From the NCBI RefSeq assembly GCF_000281895.1, contig NZ_CM001558.1:3290556-3354555 (forward strand): a stretch of DNA of 64,000 bases, read 5' to 3'. Below the pieces are notes generated by a model. That model did no database searches. It worked only from the letters and a program-made list of their open reading frames with translations, and was not told where the DNA came from. The stretch comes from Pseudomonas fluorescens Q2-87. Lineage in GTDB: Bacteria; Pseudomonadota; Gammaproteobacteria; Pseudomonadales; Pseudomonadaceae. Position 1 is the first letter of the stretch. Each line of letters starts with the position of its first letter. A program made the translations under genes and the position numbers. Of the stretch, positions 26,585 to 35,032 are shown one piece after another.

Positions 26585-27070
26585 ATGATCGAACCCGGCA
26601 TCTACAAAGAAGTCATGAGCTCCTTCCCCTCCGGCGTCACGGTGGTCACCACCCTGGATCCGGATGGGAATATCGTCGGCATCACCGCCAGCGCGTTCAG
26701 CGCGCTGTCGATCGACCCGGCGCTGGTGCTGTTCTGCCCTAACTATGCCTCCGACACCTACCCGATCCTGCGCGACAGCAAGCAGTTTGCGATTCACCTG
26801 TTGTCCGCCGACCAGACCGCCGAAGCCTATGCGTTTGCCGGCAAAGGCAAGGACAAGGCCAAGGGTATCGACTGGCACCTGAGCGAACGGGGTAACCCGC
26901 TGCTGGGCAAGGCCACGGCGATCATCGAGTGCGAACTGTGGCGCGAATACGACGGCGGCGACCACGCGATCATCGTCGGCGCGGTGAAAAACCTGATCCT
27001 GCCAGAACAGCCGGTCACGCCGATGATTTATCACAAAGGCAAGTTGGGGCCGCTGCCTGCGCTGACTTGA
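26585..27070 (+). CDS. Flavin reductase (RutF/HpaC-type), copy 1
   Basis: A 161-residue NAD(P)H:flavin oxidoreductase. Markers: SSFPSGVTVVTTLDPDGN, GITASAFSALSIDPALVLFCPN and the C-terminal GDHAIIVGAVKNL. Such proteins supply reduced FMN to two-component monooxygenases such as the luciferase-like protein encoded at 36741. A second copy of the same length (161 residues, no gaps, roughly 70% identical by eye) lies at 36226. Last gene before a REP pair, ending the first unit of the island. Confidence 0.9.
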   Translation: MIEPGIYKEVMSSFPSGVTVVTTLDPDGNIVGITASAFSALSIDPALVLFCPNYASDTYPILRDSKQFAIHLLSADQTAEAYAFAGKGKDKAKGIDWHLSERGNPLLGKATAIIECELWREYDGGDHAIIVGAVKNLILPEQPVTPMIYHKGKLGPLPALT

Positions 27071-27077
27071 GTCGCCC

Positions 27078-27170
27078 CCTGTGGGAGCGGGCTTGCTCGC
27101 GAATGTGGTGGGTCAGTCAATATTGATGTCATCTGACACACCGCTTTCGCGAGCAAGCCCGCTCCCACAC
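27078..27170. repeat. REP pair (BIME)
   Basis: CTGTGGGAGCGGGCTTGCTC and its inverted copy flank a variable spacer, between the flavin reductase and the semialdehyde dehydrogenase genes. Confidence 0.88.
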
Positions 27171-27201
27171 TGAGTACAACCCCTATTTTTCAGGAGCCGG
27201 C

Positions 27202-28677
27202 ATGAGCCCAGCAGCCTCGCAACTGTTCCGCCAGCAGGCCTATATCGACGGCCAATGGCTGGACGCACCCAACGGTGCGCAACAGGACATCTTCAACCCG
27301 GCCAACGGTGAACTGATCGGCCGGGTGCCCAACCTGGGCGCCGAACACGCCCGCCAGGCCATCGCTGCGGCCAACCGCGCCTGGCCGGCCTGGCGCGCAT
27401 TGACCGCCAAGGAACGCAGCCAGGCCCTCAAGCGTTGGCATGGGCTGATGATTGAAAACGCCGACGCCCTCGCAGAGATCCTCACCCTCGAACAGGGCAA
27501 ACCGCTGGCCGAAGCCAAGGGCGAGATTGTCTATGCCGCGAGCTTCATCGAATGGTTCGCCGAAGAAGCCAAGCGCATCTACGGCGACACCATTCCCAGC
27601 CACAAGGCCGATGCGCGCATTGTGGTCAGCAAAGAGCCGATCGGCGTCGTCGCGGCCATCACGCCATGGAATTTTCCCGCCGCGATGATCACCCGCAAGG
27701 CGGGTCCAGCGCTGGCGGCGGGTTGCCCTTGCATCGTCAAACCCGCGCCAGAGACGCCGTTTTCCGCCCTGGCGATGGCGGTGCTGGCGGAACAGGCCGG
27801 CATTCCTGCGGGGATCTTCAATGTCATCACCGGCGACGCCGTGGCCATCGGTGGCGAACTGACCGCCAGCCCGCTCGTGCGCAAGTTGTCGTTCACCGGC
27901 TCCACGGCCATCGGCAAATTGCTCATGGCCCAATGCGCGCCAACCTTGAAAAAGGTGTCGCTGGAACTGGGCGGCAACGCGCCTTTCATCGTCTTCGACG
28001 ACGCCGACCTGGAGCGGGCTGTCGAAGGTGCGCTGGTCGCCAAGTTCCGCAACGCCGGGCAAACCTGTGTCTGCGTCAATCGCTTGCTGGTGCAGGACGG
28101 AATTCATGATGCCTTTGTGGCGCGTTTGTCCGAGCGTGTGGCGCAACTGAAGGTTGGCAACGGCTTTGACGCTGGCGTCAGCCAAGGCCCGCTGATCAAC
28201 GAACGAGCCGTCGCCAAGGTCGAGGATCACGTCCAGGACGCCCTTGCCCACGGCGCCCGGTTGCTCTGCGGCGGTGAGCGGCATGCCCTCGGCCATGGCT
28301 TCTTCCAGCCGACAGTGCTGTCCGGCGTCACCGCCCAGATGAAAGTCGCCCGGGAAGAGACCTTTGGGCCATTGGCGGCGGTCTTTCGCTTCAGCACCGA
28401 GGCCCAAGCTGTGCAACTGGCCAACGACACCGAGTTCGGCCTCGCCGCCTACTGCCACACCCGCGACCTGGGTCGCGCCTGGCGCATGAGCGAGGCGCTG
28501 GAGTACGGCATGGTCGGCATCAACGAAGGGCTGATCTCCACAGAGGTCGCCCCGTTCGGCGGCATCAAGTCGTCAGGCCTGGGCCGCGAAGGCTCCAAAT
28601 ACGGCATCGACGATTACCTGGAACTCAAATACACCTTGATGGGTGGGCTCGAAGACTTTGGGAGCACGCAGCGATGA
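27202..28677 (+). CDS. NAD(P)-dependent succinate-semialdehyde-type dehydrogenase (GabD family)
   Basis: A 491-residue ALDH with CAGGAG before the ATG. GabD-type features: LFRQQAYIDGQWLDA, NPANGELIGRVPNLG, ITPWNFPAAMITRKAGPALA, FTGSTAIGKLLM, LELGGNAPFIVFDDADL, nucleophile Cys near 286 in GQTCVCVNR and EETFGPLAAVFRF. It would oxidise succinate or glutarate semialdehyde, the kind of product expected after ring opening of an N-heterocycle or from polyamine breakdown. Its stop overlaps the PcaC-like start (ATGA), so the two are coupled. Confidence 0.9.
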   Translation: MSPAASQLFRQQAYIDGQWLDAPNGAQQDIFNPANGELIGRVPNLGAEHARQAIAAANRAWPAWRALTAKERSQALKRWHGLMIENADALAEILTLEQGKPLAEAKGEIVYAASFIEWFAEEAKRIYGDTIPSHKADARIVVSKEPIGVVAAITPWNFPAAMITRKAGPALAAGCPCIVKPAPETPFSALAMAVLAEQAGIPAGIFNVITGDAVAIGGELTASPLVRKLSFTGSTAIGKLLMAQCAPTLKKVSLELGGNAPFIVFDDADLERAVEGALVAKFRNAGQTCVCVNRLLVQDGIHDAFVARLSERVAQLKVGNGFDAGVSQGPLINERAVAKVEDHVQDALAHGARLLCGGERHALGHGFFQPTVLSGVTAQMKVAREETFGPLAAVFRFSTEAQAVQLANDTEFGLAAYCHTRDLGRAWRMSEALEYGMVGINEGLISTEVAPFGGIKSSGLGREGSKYGIDDYLELKYTLMGGLEDFGSTQR

Positions 28678-29078
28678 GCAACGACAAATACGAACAAGGC
28701 CTGAAGATCCGCACCCAGGTACTGGGCGAGGCCTACGTCAACCGTTCCATCGAGAACGCCGATGACTTCACCCGGCCGCTCCAGGAAATGGTCACCGAAT
28801 ATTGCTGGGGCCATGTCTGGGGTCGCGAGGGTTTGTCGCTCAAGGAGCGCAGCATGATCAACCTGGCGATGATCTCGGCGCTCAATCGCCCGCACGAACT
28901 CAAGTTGCATGTGCGTGGCGCCTTGCGTAACGGCTTGAGTCGTGAGCAAATACGCGAAATTCTGCTTCAGGTCGGTATCTATTGCGGCGTTCCCGCTGCC
29001 GTGGACAGTTTCCGGCTTGCCCGCGAAGCCTTCGCCGAAGCCGATGCCGAGGCCTCCAGTCAACCCTCGGCTGTTTGA
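28674..29078 (+). CDS. Carboxymuconolactone decarboxylase (PcaC)-like protein
   Basis: A 134-residue helical protein. It shows the CMD-family pattern EYCWGHVWGREGLSLKERSM then INLAMISALNRPHELKLHVRGALRNGL and EIREILLQVGIYCGVPAAVDSFRLA. The AhpD-type redox CxxC motif is absent, so a decarboxylase or isomerase role in the pathway is more likely than peroxide reduction. Translationally coupled to the upstream semialdehyde dehydrogenase. Confidence 0.87.
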   Translation: MSNDKYEQGLKIRTQVLGEAYVNRSIENADDFTRPLQEMVTEYCWGHVWGREGLSLKERSMINLAMISALNRPHELKLHVRGALRNGLSREQIREILLQVGIYCGVPAAVDSFRLAREAFAEADAEASSQPSAV

Positions 29079-29138
29079 CCCGAACGTGCACGGACATTGC
29101 TCGTTTGACATGGACAGCCATATTACAGAGCGGACCCC

Positions 29139-29891
29139 ATGAAACGCCTGCCACTCGACGACAGCTTCAAGGTCAATCGCAACCCCGTTACCCTGCGCGA
29201 GATCGTGCTGGATAAACTGCGAAGCGCCATCATGAATTTCCAGCTCCTGCCGGGCGATCGCCTGGTGGAACGCGACCTGTGCGATCGCCTGGGCGTGAGC
29301 CGCACGTCGGTACGCGAAGCCTTGCGCCACCTCGAATCGGAAGGCCTGGTGGAGTTTGCCGACGCCAAGGGCCCACGGGTCGCGATCATTACCTTGGCCG
29401 ACGCCGGCGACATCTATGAGCTGCGTTGCGTGCTCGAAGGCCTGATCGTCCAGCTGTTCACCCTGCGGGCCAAGGCCAAGGACATCAAGGCGCTGGAAAA
29501 GGCCCTCGAAGAAAACCGCAAATCCCTCAAGGATGGTGAGCTGCAGCAGGTGCTGGATTCGGTGCAGGGTTTCTATGACGTGCTGCTCGAAGGCTCCGGC
29601 AACCACGTCGCCGCCACCCAGTTGCGCCAGTTGCAGGCACGCATCAGCTACCTGCGGGCGACTTCGGTGTCCCAGGAAAACCGTCGTGGTTCCAGCAACC
29701 AGGAAATGGAGCGCATGGTCGAGGCGATCAAGAGCGGCGATCCCCTGGCCGCCCACCAGGCTTGTGTCGACCACGTGCGCGCCGCCGCCAAGGTCGCCCT
29801 GGAATACTTGAAACGCAAGCAGGAAGAGACCGGTGAGATCCCCGAAATCACCCAGCCCATCGCCCTCAAAGAACCTCGCATAGGTCGCTAA
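29139..29891 (+). CDS. GntR-family regulator, FadR/FCD subfamily
   Basis: A 250-residue regulator. The winged helix spans about 18-80: PVTLREIVLDKLRSAIMNFQ, LPGDRLVERDLCDRLGVSRT, SVREALRHLESEGLVEF. The C-terminal helical FCD domain follows, with DIYELRCVLEGLIVQLFTL and the region GFYDVLLEGSGNHVAATQLRQL, where metal-binding His/Asp ligands usually lie. It sits inside the catabolic island, 60 bases after the PcaC-like gene and 2 bases before the NUDIX gene. It is the best candidate to bind the ATTATGGTA-type palindromes at 23572, 30781 and 32114. Confidence 0.9.
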   Translation: MKRLPLDDSFKVNRNPVTLREIVLDKLRSAIMNFQLLPGDRLVERDLCDRLGVSRTSVREALRHLESEGLVEFADAKGPRVAIITLADAGDIYELRCVLEGLIVQLFTLRAKAKDIKALEKALEENRKSLKDGELQQVLDSVQGFYDVLLEGSGNHVAATQLRQLQARISYLRATSVSQENRRGSSNQEMERMVEAIKSGDPLAAHQACVDHVRAAAKVALEYLKRKQEETGEIPEITQPIALKEPRIGR

Positions 29892-29893
29892 TC

Positions 29894-30457
29894 ATGTTCA
29901 GCCCGAGCTTTTGTCCAAAGTGCGGCGGCGGTGACCTCAGTCACCGCCTGCCAGCGGGCGATACCCATGAGCGACTGATGTGCGGCGGCTGTGGCTACAT
30001 CCACTACGTCAACCCAAAGATCATTGCCGGCTGCATCATCGAGCAAGACGGCAAATACCTGTTGTGCCAGCGCGCCATCCCGCCGCGCCCTGGCACCTGG
30101 ACGCTACCGGCCGGGTTCATGGAAGGCAACGAGACCACCGAACAGGCCGCGCTACGCGAAGTCTGGGAAGAAACCGGCGTACGCGCCGAGATCGTCTCGC
30201 CCTACTCGATCTTCAGCGTGCCGAAGATCAGCGAGGTGTACATCATCTTCCGCGCCATCGCCTTGGAGATCACCGGCCAGTTCGGCCCGGAAACCCTCGC
30301 TTGCCGGTTCTTCGCCCCCGAAGAGATTCCCTGGGACAGCATCTATTACCCGGCCATCCGGCAGATCCTCGAACGTTACATCGAGGAACGCCAGGCCGGG
30401 GTCTATGGTATCTACATGGGCAATGACGACAGCGGCAAGATTCACTTCATCCGCTGA
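29894..30457 (+). CDS. NUDIX hydrolase with N-terminal zinc ribbon
   Basis: A 187-residue protein. The N-terminus has two Cys pairs, FCPKCGGGDL and LMCGGCGYIHY, forming a zinc ribbon as in NudC-like enzymes. The Nudix box reads GFMEGNETTEQAALREVWEE followed by TGV, at about residues 74-97. It would hydrolyse a nucleoside diphosphate derivative; NADH, FAD or similar would fit an island rich in flavin and NAD enzymes, but this is inference. Starts 2 bases after the GntR stop and is convergent with the DUF1330 gene (6 bases between them). Confidence 0.88.
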   Translation: MFSPSFCPKCGGGDLSHRLPAGDTHERLMCGGCGYIHYVNPKIIAGCIIEQDGKYLLCQRAIPPRPGTWTLPAGFMEGNETTEQAALREVWEETGVRAEIVSPYSIFSVPKISEVYIIFRAIALEITGQFGPETLACRFFAPEEIPWDSIYYPAIRQILERYIEERQAGVYGIYMGNDDSGKIHFIR

Positions 30458-30463
30458 CCGGTT

Positions 30464-30757
30464 TCAGGGCGCCACGCCCTCGACGATGATCACCTGCGCC
30501 CGGGCCACGCCTTCGCGGTGCTTTTTCGCCTCTTGATACTCCTGCGACTGATAGCAGGCCACCGCCTGTTCGTACGAGTCGAATTCAATCACCACGCTGC
30601 GCTGCGGCGTGACCCTGCCTTCCATCGCCTCGCTGCGCCCGCCCCGGGCCAGCATCCGACCGCCGTATAACGCGAACGCCGCCGGTGCCCGTTGGGTGTA
30701 TTGGCTGTATTGATCGGGGTCGGTGATATCCACGTGAGCAATCCAGTACGCCTTCAT
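30464..30757 (-). CDS. DUF1330 domain protein
   Basis: A 97-residue dimeric-barrel-type protein: MKAYWIAHVDITDPDQYSQY, then ALYGGRMLARGGRSEAMEG and RSVVIEFDSYEQAVACYQSQ, ending in AQVIIVEG. This is a textbook DUF1330 layout; the family is of unproven function, sometimes linked to ring-opening or isomerase steps. AGAGGT precedes the start. It is divergent from the RibBA-like gene with operator 2 between the two, so both are probably co-regulated. Confidence 0.88.
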   Translation of the reverse strand: MKAYWIAHVDITDPDQYSQYTQRAPAAFALYGGRMLARGGRSEAMEGRVTPQRSVVIEFDSYEQAVACYQSQEYQEAKKHREGVARAQVIIVEGVAP

Positions 30758-30780
30758 AGTGACCTCTCGGTTTGTTTTGT

Positions 30781-30798
30781 ATTATGGTATACCAAATA
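30781..30798. promoter_or_regulatory. Operator 2 of the catabolic island (TGGTATACCA core)
   Basis: A perfect 10-bp palindrome at 30785-30794 inside the same ATTATGGTATACCA sequence found at operator 1, in the 78-base gap between the divergent DUF1330 and RibBA-like genes. Confidence 0.65.
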
Positions 30799-30835
30799 GC
30801 GTTTCCATCAAGCACCCAAACAAAGAGAGCCCGAC

Positions 30836-31945
30836 ATGGCCTTTAACAGCATTCAGGAAATCATCGAAGACTACCGCCTGGGCAAGATGGTGTTGCTGGT
30901 GGACGACGAAGACCGCGAAAACGAAGGTGACCTGCTGCTGGCCGCCGATTGTTGCAGCGCCCAGGCCATCAGCTTCATGGCCCGGGAAGCCCGCGGCCTG
31001 ATCTGCCTGACCTTGACCGACGAACATTGCCAGCGCCTGGGCCTTGAACAGATGGTGCCGAGCAACGGCAGCGTGTTCAGCACGGCGTTCACGGTGTCCA
31101 TCGAGGCCGCAATCGGCGTGACCACCGGCATATCCGCCGCCGACCGGGCCCGCACCGTGGCGGCGGCGGTAGCCCCTGATGCAGGGCCGGTCGATATCGT
31201 ACAACCGGGGCATATCTTCCCATTGCGCGCCAAGGAAGGCGGCGTACTGACCCGCGCCGGGCACACCGAAGCCGGTTGCGACCTGGCGCGGCTGGCGGGC
31301 TTTACCCCGGCGTCGGTGATCGTCGAAGTGATGAACGACGACGGCACCATGGCACGTCGCCCGGACCTGGAGATTTTCGCTCGCAAGCATGGGATCAAGA
31401 TCGGCACCATCGCCGACCTGATCCACTACCGCCTGAGCACCGAGCACACCGTGGTGCGCATCGGTGAACGGGAACTGCCAACGGTGCATGGCACCTTTCG
31501 TCTGTTCACGTTCGAGGATCGCATCGAAGGCGGTGTGCACATGGCAATGGTCATGGGCGACATTCGCCGCGAGGAGCCAACCCTGGTGCGAGTCCACGTG
31601 ATCGACCCGCTGCGCGATCTCGTCGGTGCCGAATACAACGGCCCGTCCAACTGGACGCTCTGGGCCGCCCTGCAACGCGTCGCCGAGGAAGGCTGCGGCG
31701 TGGTGGTCGTGCTGGCCAACCACGAGTCGTCCCAGGCGCTGCTCGAACGCGTGCCGCAACTCACCCAGCCACCACGGCAATTCAGCCGTTCGCAATCGCG
31801 CATCTATTCTGAAGTGGGCACCGGCGCGCAGATTCTCCAGGACCTGGGTGTCGGCAAGCTCCGTCACCTCGGCCCGCCGCTCAAGTACGCGGGGTTGACG
31901 GGGTATGACCTGGAGGTGGTGGAGAGTATCGCGTTTAGCGGGTGA
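30836..31945 (+). CDS. ribBA: RibBA-like protein: DHBP synthase with degenerate GTP cyclohydrolase II domain
   Basis: A 369-residue protein. The N-terminal domain (1-205) is a 3,4-dihydroxy-2-butanone-4-phosphate synthase with VDDEDRENEGDLLLAAD, GLICLTLT, TGISAADRARTV, GHIFPLRAKEGGVLTRAGHT and EVMNDDGTMARRPDL. The C-terminal region (205-369) aligns in length with GTP cyclohydrolase II but the zinc-binding Cys cluster (C-x-TGD...CDC) is missing; that stretch reads VIDPLRDLVGAEYNGPSNW. It should therefore catalyse only the RibB step of riboflavin synthesis, as in other pseudomonad RibBA proteins. Sited within the island and preceded by operator 2, it could raise flavin supply for the flavin-dependent oxygenase. 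Confidence 0.88.
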   Translation: MAFNSIQEIIEDYRLGKMVLLVDDEDRENEGDLLLAADCCSAQAISFMAREARGLICLTLTDEHCQRLGLEQMVPSNGSVFSTAFTVSIEAAIGVTTGISAADRARTVAAAVAPDAGPVDIVQPGHIFPLRAKEGGVLTRAGHTEAGCDLARLAGFTPASVIVEVMNDDGTMARRPDLEIFARKHGIKIGTIADLIHYRLSTEHTVVRIGERELPTVHGTFRLFTFEDRIEGGVHMAMVMGDIRREEPTLVRVHVIDPLRDLVGAEYNGPSNWTLWAALQRVAEEGCGVVVVLANHESSQALLERVPQLTQPPRQFSRSQSRIYSEVGTGAQILQDLGVGKLRHLGPPLKYAGLTGYDLEVVESIAFSG

Positions 31946-31963
31946 GACCGAGCAACCCAAAAC

Positions 31964-32055
31964 CTGTGGGAGCGGGCTTGCTCGCGAAAGCGGTGGATCA
32001 GCTTGCAACAATGTTGAATCTACCGCCGTCTTCGCGAGCAAGCCCGCTTCCACAG
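31964..32055. repeat. REP pair (BIME)
   Basis: CTGTGGGAGCGGGCTTGCTC and an inverted copy with one substitution (CCCGCTTCCACAG), between the RibBA-like gene and the ABC importer operon. Confidence 0.87.
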
Positions 32056-32113
32056 AGATGCACCAAACTCGCCCAGACAGATAACCGGTACGGCAAAATG
32101 CTTGCAGAAAGTT

Positions 32114-32138
32114 TGGAATACCATAATATGATATTCCA
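32114..32138. promoter_or_regulatory. Operator 3 of the catabolic island (25-bp near palindrome)
   Basis: Arms TGGAATA and TATTCCA enclose CCATAATATGA; only two symmetric pairs and the centre deviate from a perfect palindrome over 25 bp. It contains TACCATAAT, the inverse of the ATTATGGTA half-site of operators 1 and 2. It lies about 105 bases before the binding-protein gene at 32245. Confidence 0.55.
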
Positions 32139-32244
32139 TCGACCGGACGATCCTGAACGGCGTTTGCAAGACCGATGGACCCAAAGCTCCCGATAAGCGG
32201 GTAAACCAAGCCCGCTCTATAAACACAACAATGAGGGCGTGAAA

Positions 32245-33270
32245 ATGGTGTTGAAGAAAAGTGCAGCCGCGATCCTGTTTGCGGGCCTGTTGAGTATCAC
32301 CAGCCAGGCGTCGATGGCCGCTGAAAGCGTCAACTTCGTCAGTTGGGGCGGCAGCACCCAGGACGCGCAGAAGCAGGCCTGGGCCGATCCGTTCAGCAAG
32401 GCCAGCGGCATCACCGTGGTCCAGGATGGCCCGACCGACTACGGCAAGCTCAAGGCCATGGTCGAAAGCGGCAACGTGCAGTGGGACGTCGTCGACGTCG
32501 AGGCGGACTTCGCCTTGCGCGCCGCCGCCGAAGGCCTGTTGGAGCCCCTGGATTTCTCGGTGGTACAGCGCGACAAGATCGATCCACGCTTCGTGTCCGA
32601 TCACGGCGTCGGCTCGTTCTACTTCTCGTTCGTCCTCGGCTACAACGAAGGCAAGCTCGGTTCCGGCAAGCCGACAGACTGGTCCGCGCTGTTCGACACC
32701 AAGACCTACCCCGGCAAACGCGCCTTGTACAAATGGCCGAGCCCGGGCGTGCTTGAGCTGGCCCTGCTGGCAGACGGCGTCACAGCCGACAAGCTCTACC
32801 CGCTGGACCTGGACCGCGCCTTCAAGAAACTCGACACCATCAAGAAAGACATCGTCTGGTGGGGCGGCGGTGCGCAGTCGCAACAATTGCTCGCCTCCGG
32901 TGAAGCCAGCATCGGCCAGTTCTGGAACGGTCGCATCTACGCCCTGCAACAGGACGGCGCGCCAGTGGGCGTAAGCTGGAAGCAGAACCTGGTCATGGCC
33001 GACATCCTGGTGATTCCAAAGGGTTCGAAAAACAAGGCAGCGGCCATGAAGTTCCTGGCCAACGCCAGCAGCGCCAAGGGCCAGGCCGATTTCTCCAACC
33101 TGACCGCGTATGCACCGGTCAACGTCGACAGCATCGCTCGCCTGGATTCGGTGCTTGCCCCCAACCTGCCGACCGCCTACGCCAAGGATCAGATCACGCT
33201 TGATTTCGCGTACTGGGCCAAGAACGGTCAGGACATCGCGACACGGTGGAACGAATGGCTGGTCAAATGA
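32245..33270 (+). CDS. ABC transporter substrate-binding protein, polyamine type (PotD/PotF-like)
   Basis: A 341-residue periplasmic protein. The ATG at 32245 is seven bases after GAGGG; a GTG two codons upstream is too close to it. Signal peptide MVLKKSAAAILFAGLLSITS...SMAAES after the first residues. The mature domain shows VNFVSWGGSTQDAQKQAW, DVVDVEADFALRAAAEGLLEP, YFSFVLGYNEGKL and SQQLLASGEASIGQFWNGR, typical of spermidine/putrescine-family receptors. The ligand is probably a cationic or zwitterionic amine, the likely substrate of the island. Confidence 0.88.
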   Translation: MVLKKSAAAILFAGLLSITSQASMAAESVNFVSWGGSTQDAQKQAWADPFSKASGITVVQDGPTDYGKLKAMVESGNVQWDVVDVEADFALRAAAEGLLEPLDFSVVQRDKIDPRFVSDHGVGSFYFSFVLGYNEGKLGSGKPTDWSALFDTKTYPGKRALYKWPSPGVLELALLADGVTADKLYPLDLDRAFKKLDTIKKDIVWWGGGAQSQQLLASGEASIGQFWNGRIYALQQDGAPVGVSWKQNLVMADILVIPKGSKNKAAAMKFLANASSAKGQADFSNLTAYAPVNVDSIARLDSVLAPNLPTAYAKDQITLDFAYWAKNGQDIATRWNEWLVK

Positions 33271-34199
33271 AAATGTCCGCAACGGCAACCCAGCACACCG
33301 GGGGCGCCCCTGGCGCTGCCGGTGTGGCAACCGTCAAGCCTGTTGCCGCGCCAACCCCGTCCTTGCTGCAACGCTGGCGCGGGGCCGGCAATCTGCTCCC
33401 GGCCCTGCTGTTCCTCGGTCTGTTCTTCCTGGCGCCGCTGATCGGCCTGCTGCTGCGCGGCGTTCTGGAGCCGGTGCCCGGGCTGGGCAACTACGAACAA
33501 TTGTTCGCCAACTCGGCCTACGCCCGGGTGTTGTTCAACACCTTTTCGGTGGCCGGGCTGGTGACGTTGTTCAGCTTGCTATTGGGCTTCCCGCTGGCCT
33601 GGGCCATTACCCTGGTGCCCCGTGGCTGGGGCCGCTGGATGCTGAATATCGTGCTGCTGTCGATGTGGACCAGCCTGCTCGCCCGCACCTATTCCTGGCT
33701 GGTGCTGTTGCAAGCCTCCGGCGTGGTGAACAAGGCGTTGATGGCCCTGGGCATCATCGACCAGCCGCTGGAGATGGTGCACAACCTCACCGGCGTGGTG
33801 ATCGGCATGAGCTACATCATGATCCCGTTCATCGTCTTGCCATTGCAGGCGACCATGCAGGCCATCGACCCGATGATCCTGCAGGCCGGTTCTATCTGCG
33901 GTGCCAGTCCCTGGACCAACTTCTTCCGGGTGTTCCTGCCGCTGTGCCGGCCGGGGCTGTTTTCCGGCGGCTTGATGGTGTTCGTGATGTCCCTCGGTTA
34001 CTACGTGACCCCGGCGCTGCTGGGCGGTGCGCAGAACATGATGCTGCCTGAATTCATCATCCAGCAGGTGCAGTCATTCCTCAATTGGGGCCTGGCGAGC
34101 GCCGGCGCCGCGTTGTTGGTGGCGATCACGCTGGTGCTGTTCTACTTCTACCTGAAGCTCCAACCGGAATCCCCGGTGGGCGCCAGCAACGCGAGGTAA
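33267..34199 (+). CDS. ABC transporter permease, PotB/PotH-like
   Basis: A 310-residue inner-membrane permease with about six membrane segments. The start at 33267 overlaps the preceding stop (ATGA). The N-terminus carries an extended hydrophilic leader (to about residue 40) before LLPALLFLGLFFLAPLIGLLL. The EAA loop reads AGSICGASPWTNFFRVFLPL. Second gene of a four-gene polyamine-type importer operon. Confidence 0.88.
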   Translation: MKMSATATQHTGGAPGAAGVATVKPVAAPTPSLLQRWRGAGNLLPALLFLGLFFLAPLIGLLLRGVLEPVPGLGNYEQLFANSAYARVLFNTFSVAGLVTLFSLLLGFPLAWAITLVPRGWGRWMLNIVLLSMWTSLLARTYSWLVLLQASGVVNKALMALGIIDQPLEMVHNLTGVVIGMSYIMIPFIVLPLQATMQAIDPMILQAGSICGASPWTNFFRVFLPLCRPGLFSGGLMVFVMSLGYYVTPALLGGAQNMMLPEFIIQQVQSFLNWGLASAGAALLVAITLVLFYFYLKLQPESPVGASNAR

Positions 34200-34205
34200 G
34201 CCGTC

Positions 34206-35015
34206 ATGCTCCTGACCCCCAATGCCATGAGCCGGCGCATGCGGTTCGGCCTGTATTTCACCACGGGCCTGATCGCGCTGTTCCTGCTGCTGCCCATCGT
34301 CTTCATCGTGCTGTTGTCGTTCGGCTCATCCCAATGGCTGGTGTTCCCGCCGCCGGGCTGGACGTTCAAATGGTACGGCCAGTTCTTTTCCAATCCCGAC
34401 TGGATGAGCGCGGCGCTGACCAGCCTCAAGGTCGCTGTGCTGACCACCGTCTGCGCCGTGGCGCTGGGGTTGCCGACGGCATTTGCCCTGGTACGCGGGC
34501 GCTTCCCGGGCCGGGAAATGCTCTACGGTCTGTTCACCCTGCCGATGATCGTGCCGCTGGTGATCATCGCCGTGGCGGTGTACGCGCTGTTTCTCAAGCT
34601 CGGCTACACCGGGACGATGTTCGCGTTCGTGGTCAGCCACGTCATCGTCGCGCTGCCGTTCACCATCATTTCGATCATCAACTCGCTCAAGCTGTTCGAT
34701 CAGTCCATCGAGGATGCGGCGGTGATCTGCGGTGCCTCGCGCCTGCAGGCGGTGTTCAAGGTGACCTTCCCGGCGATTCGCCCGGGCATGGTCGCCGGCG
34801 CCCTGTTCGCGTTCCTGGTGTCGTGGGATGAAGTGGTGCTGAGCGTGATGATGGCCAGCCCGACCCTGCAAACCTTGCCGGTAAAAATGTGGACCACCCT
34901 GCGCCAGGACCTGACGCCTGTGATCGCCGTCGCCTCGACGCTGCTGATCGGCCTCTCGGTGTTGGTGATGGTGATTGCCGCCGCTCTGCGCCGGCGCAAC
35001 GAAATCAGCGCCTGA
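34206..35015 (+). CDS. ABC transporter permease, PotC/PotI-like
   Basis: A 269-residue permease with AGGTAAG before its ATG. Membrane segments begin at YFTTGLIALFLLLPIVFIVLL; the EAA loop is EDAAVICGASRLQAVFKVTFP. The sequence PTLQTLPVKMWTTLRQDLTP near the C-terminus is a hallmark of PotC-type partners. Pairs with the preceding permease. Confidence 0.9.
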   Translation: MLLTPNAMSRRMRFGLYFTTGLIALFLLLPIVFIVLLSFGSSQWLVFPPPGWTFKWYGQFFSNPDWMSAALTSLKVAVLTTVCAVALGLPTAFALVRGRFPGREMLYGLFTLPMIVPLVIIAVAVYALFLKLGYTGTMFAFVVSHVIVALPFTIISIINSLKLFDQSIEDAAVICGASRLQAVFKVTFPAIRPGMVAGALFAFLVSWDEVVLSVMMASPTLQTLPVKMWTTLRQDLTPVIAVASTLLIGLSVLVMVIAAALRRRNEISA

Positions 35016-35032
35016 GCGCCTAGGAGAACACG

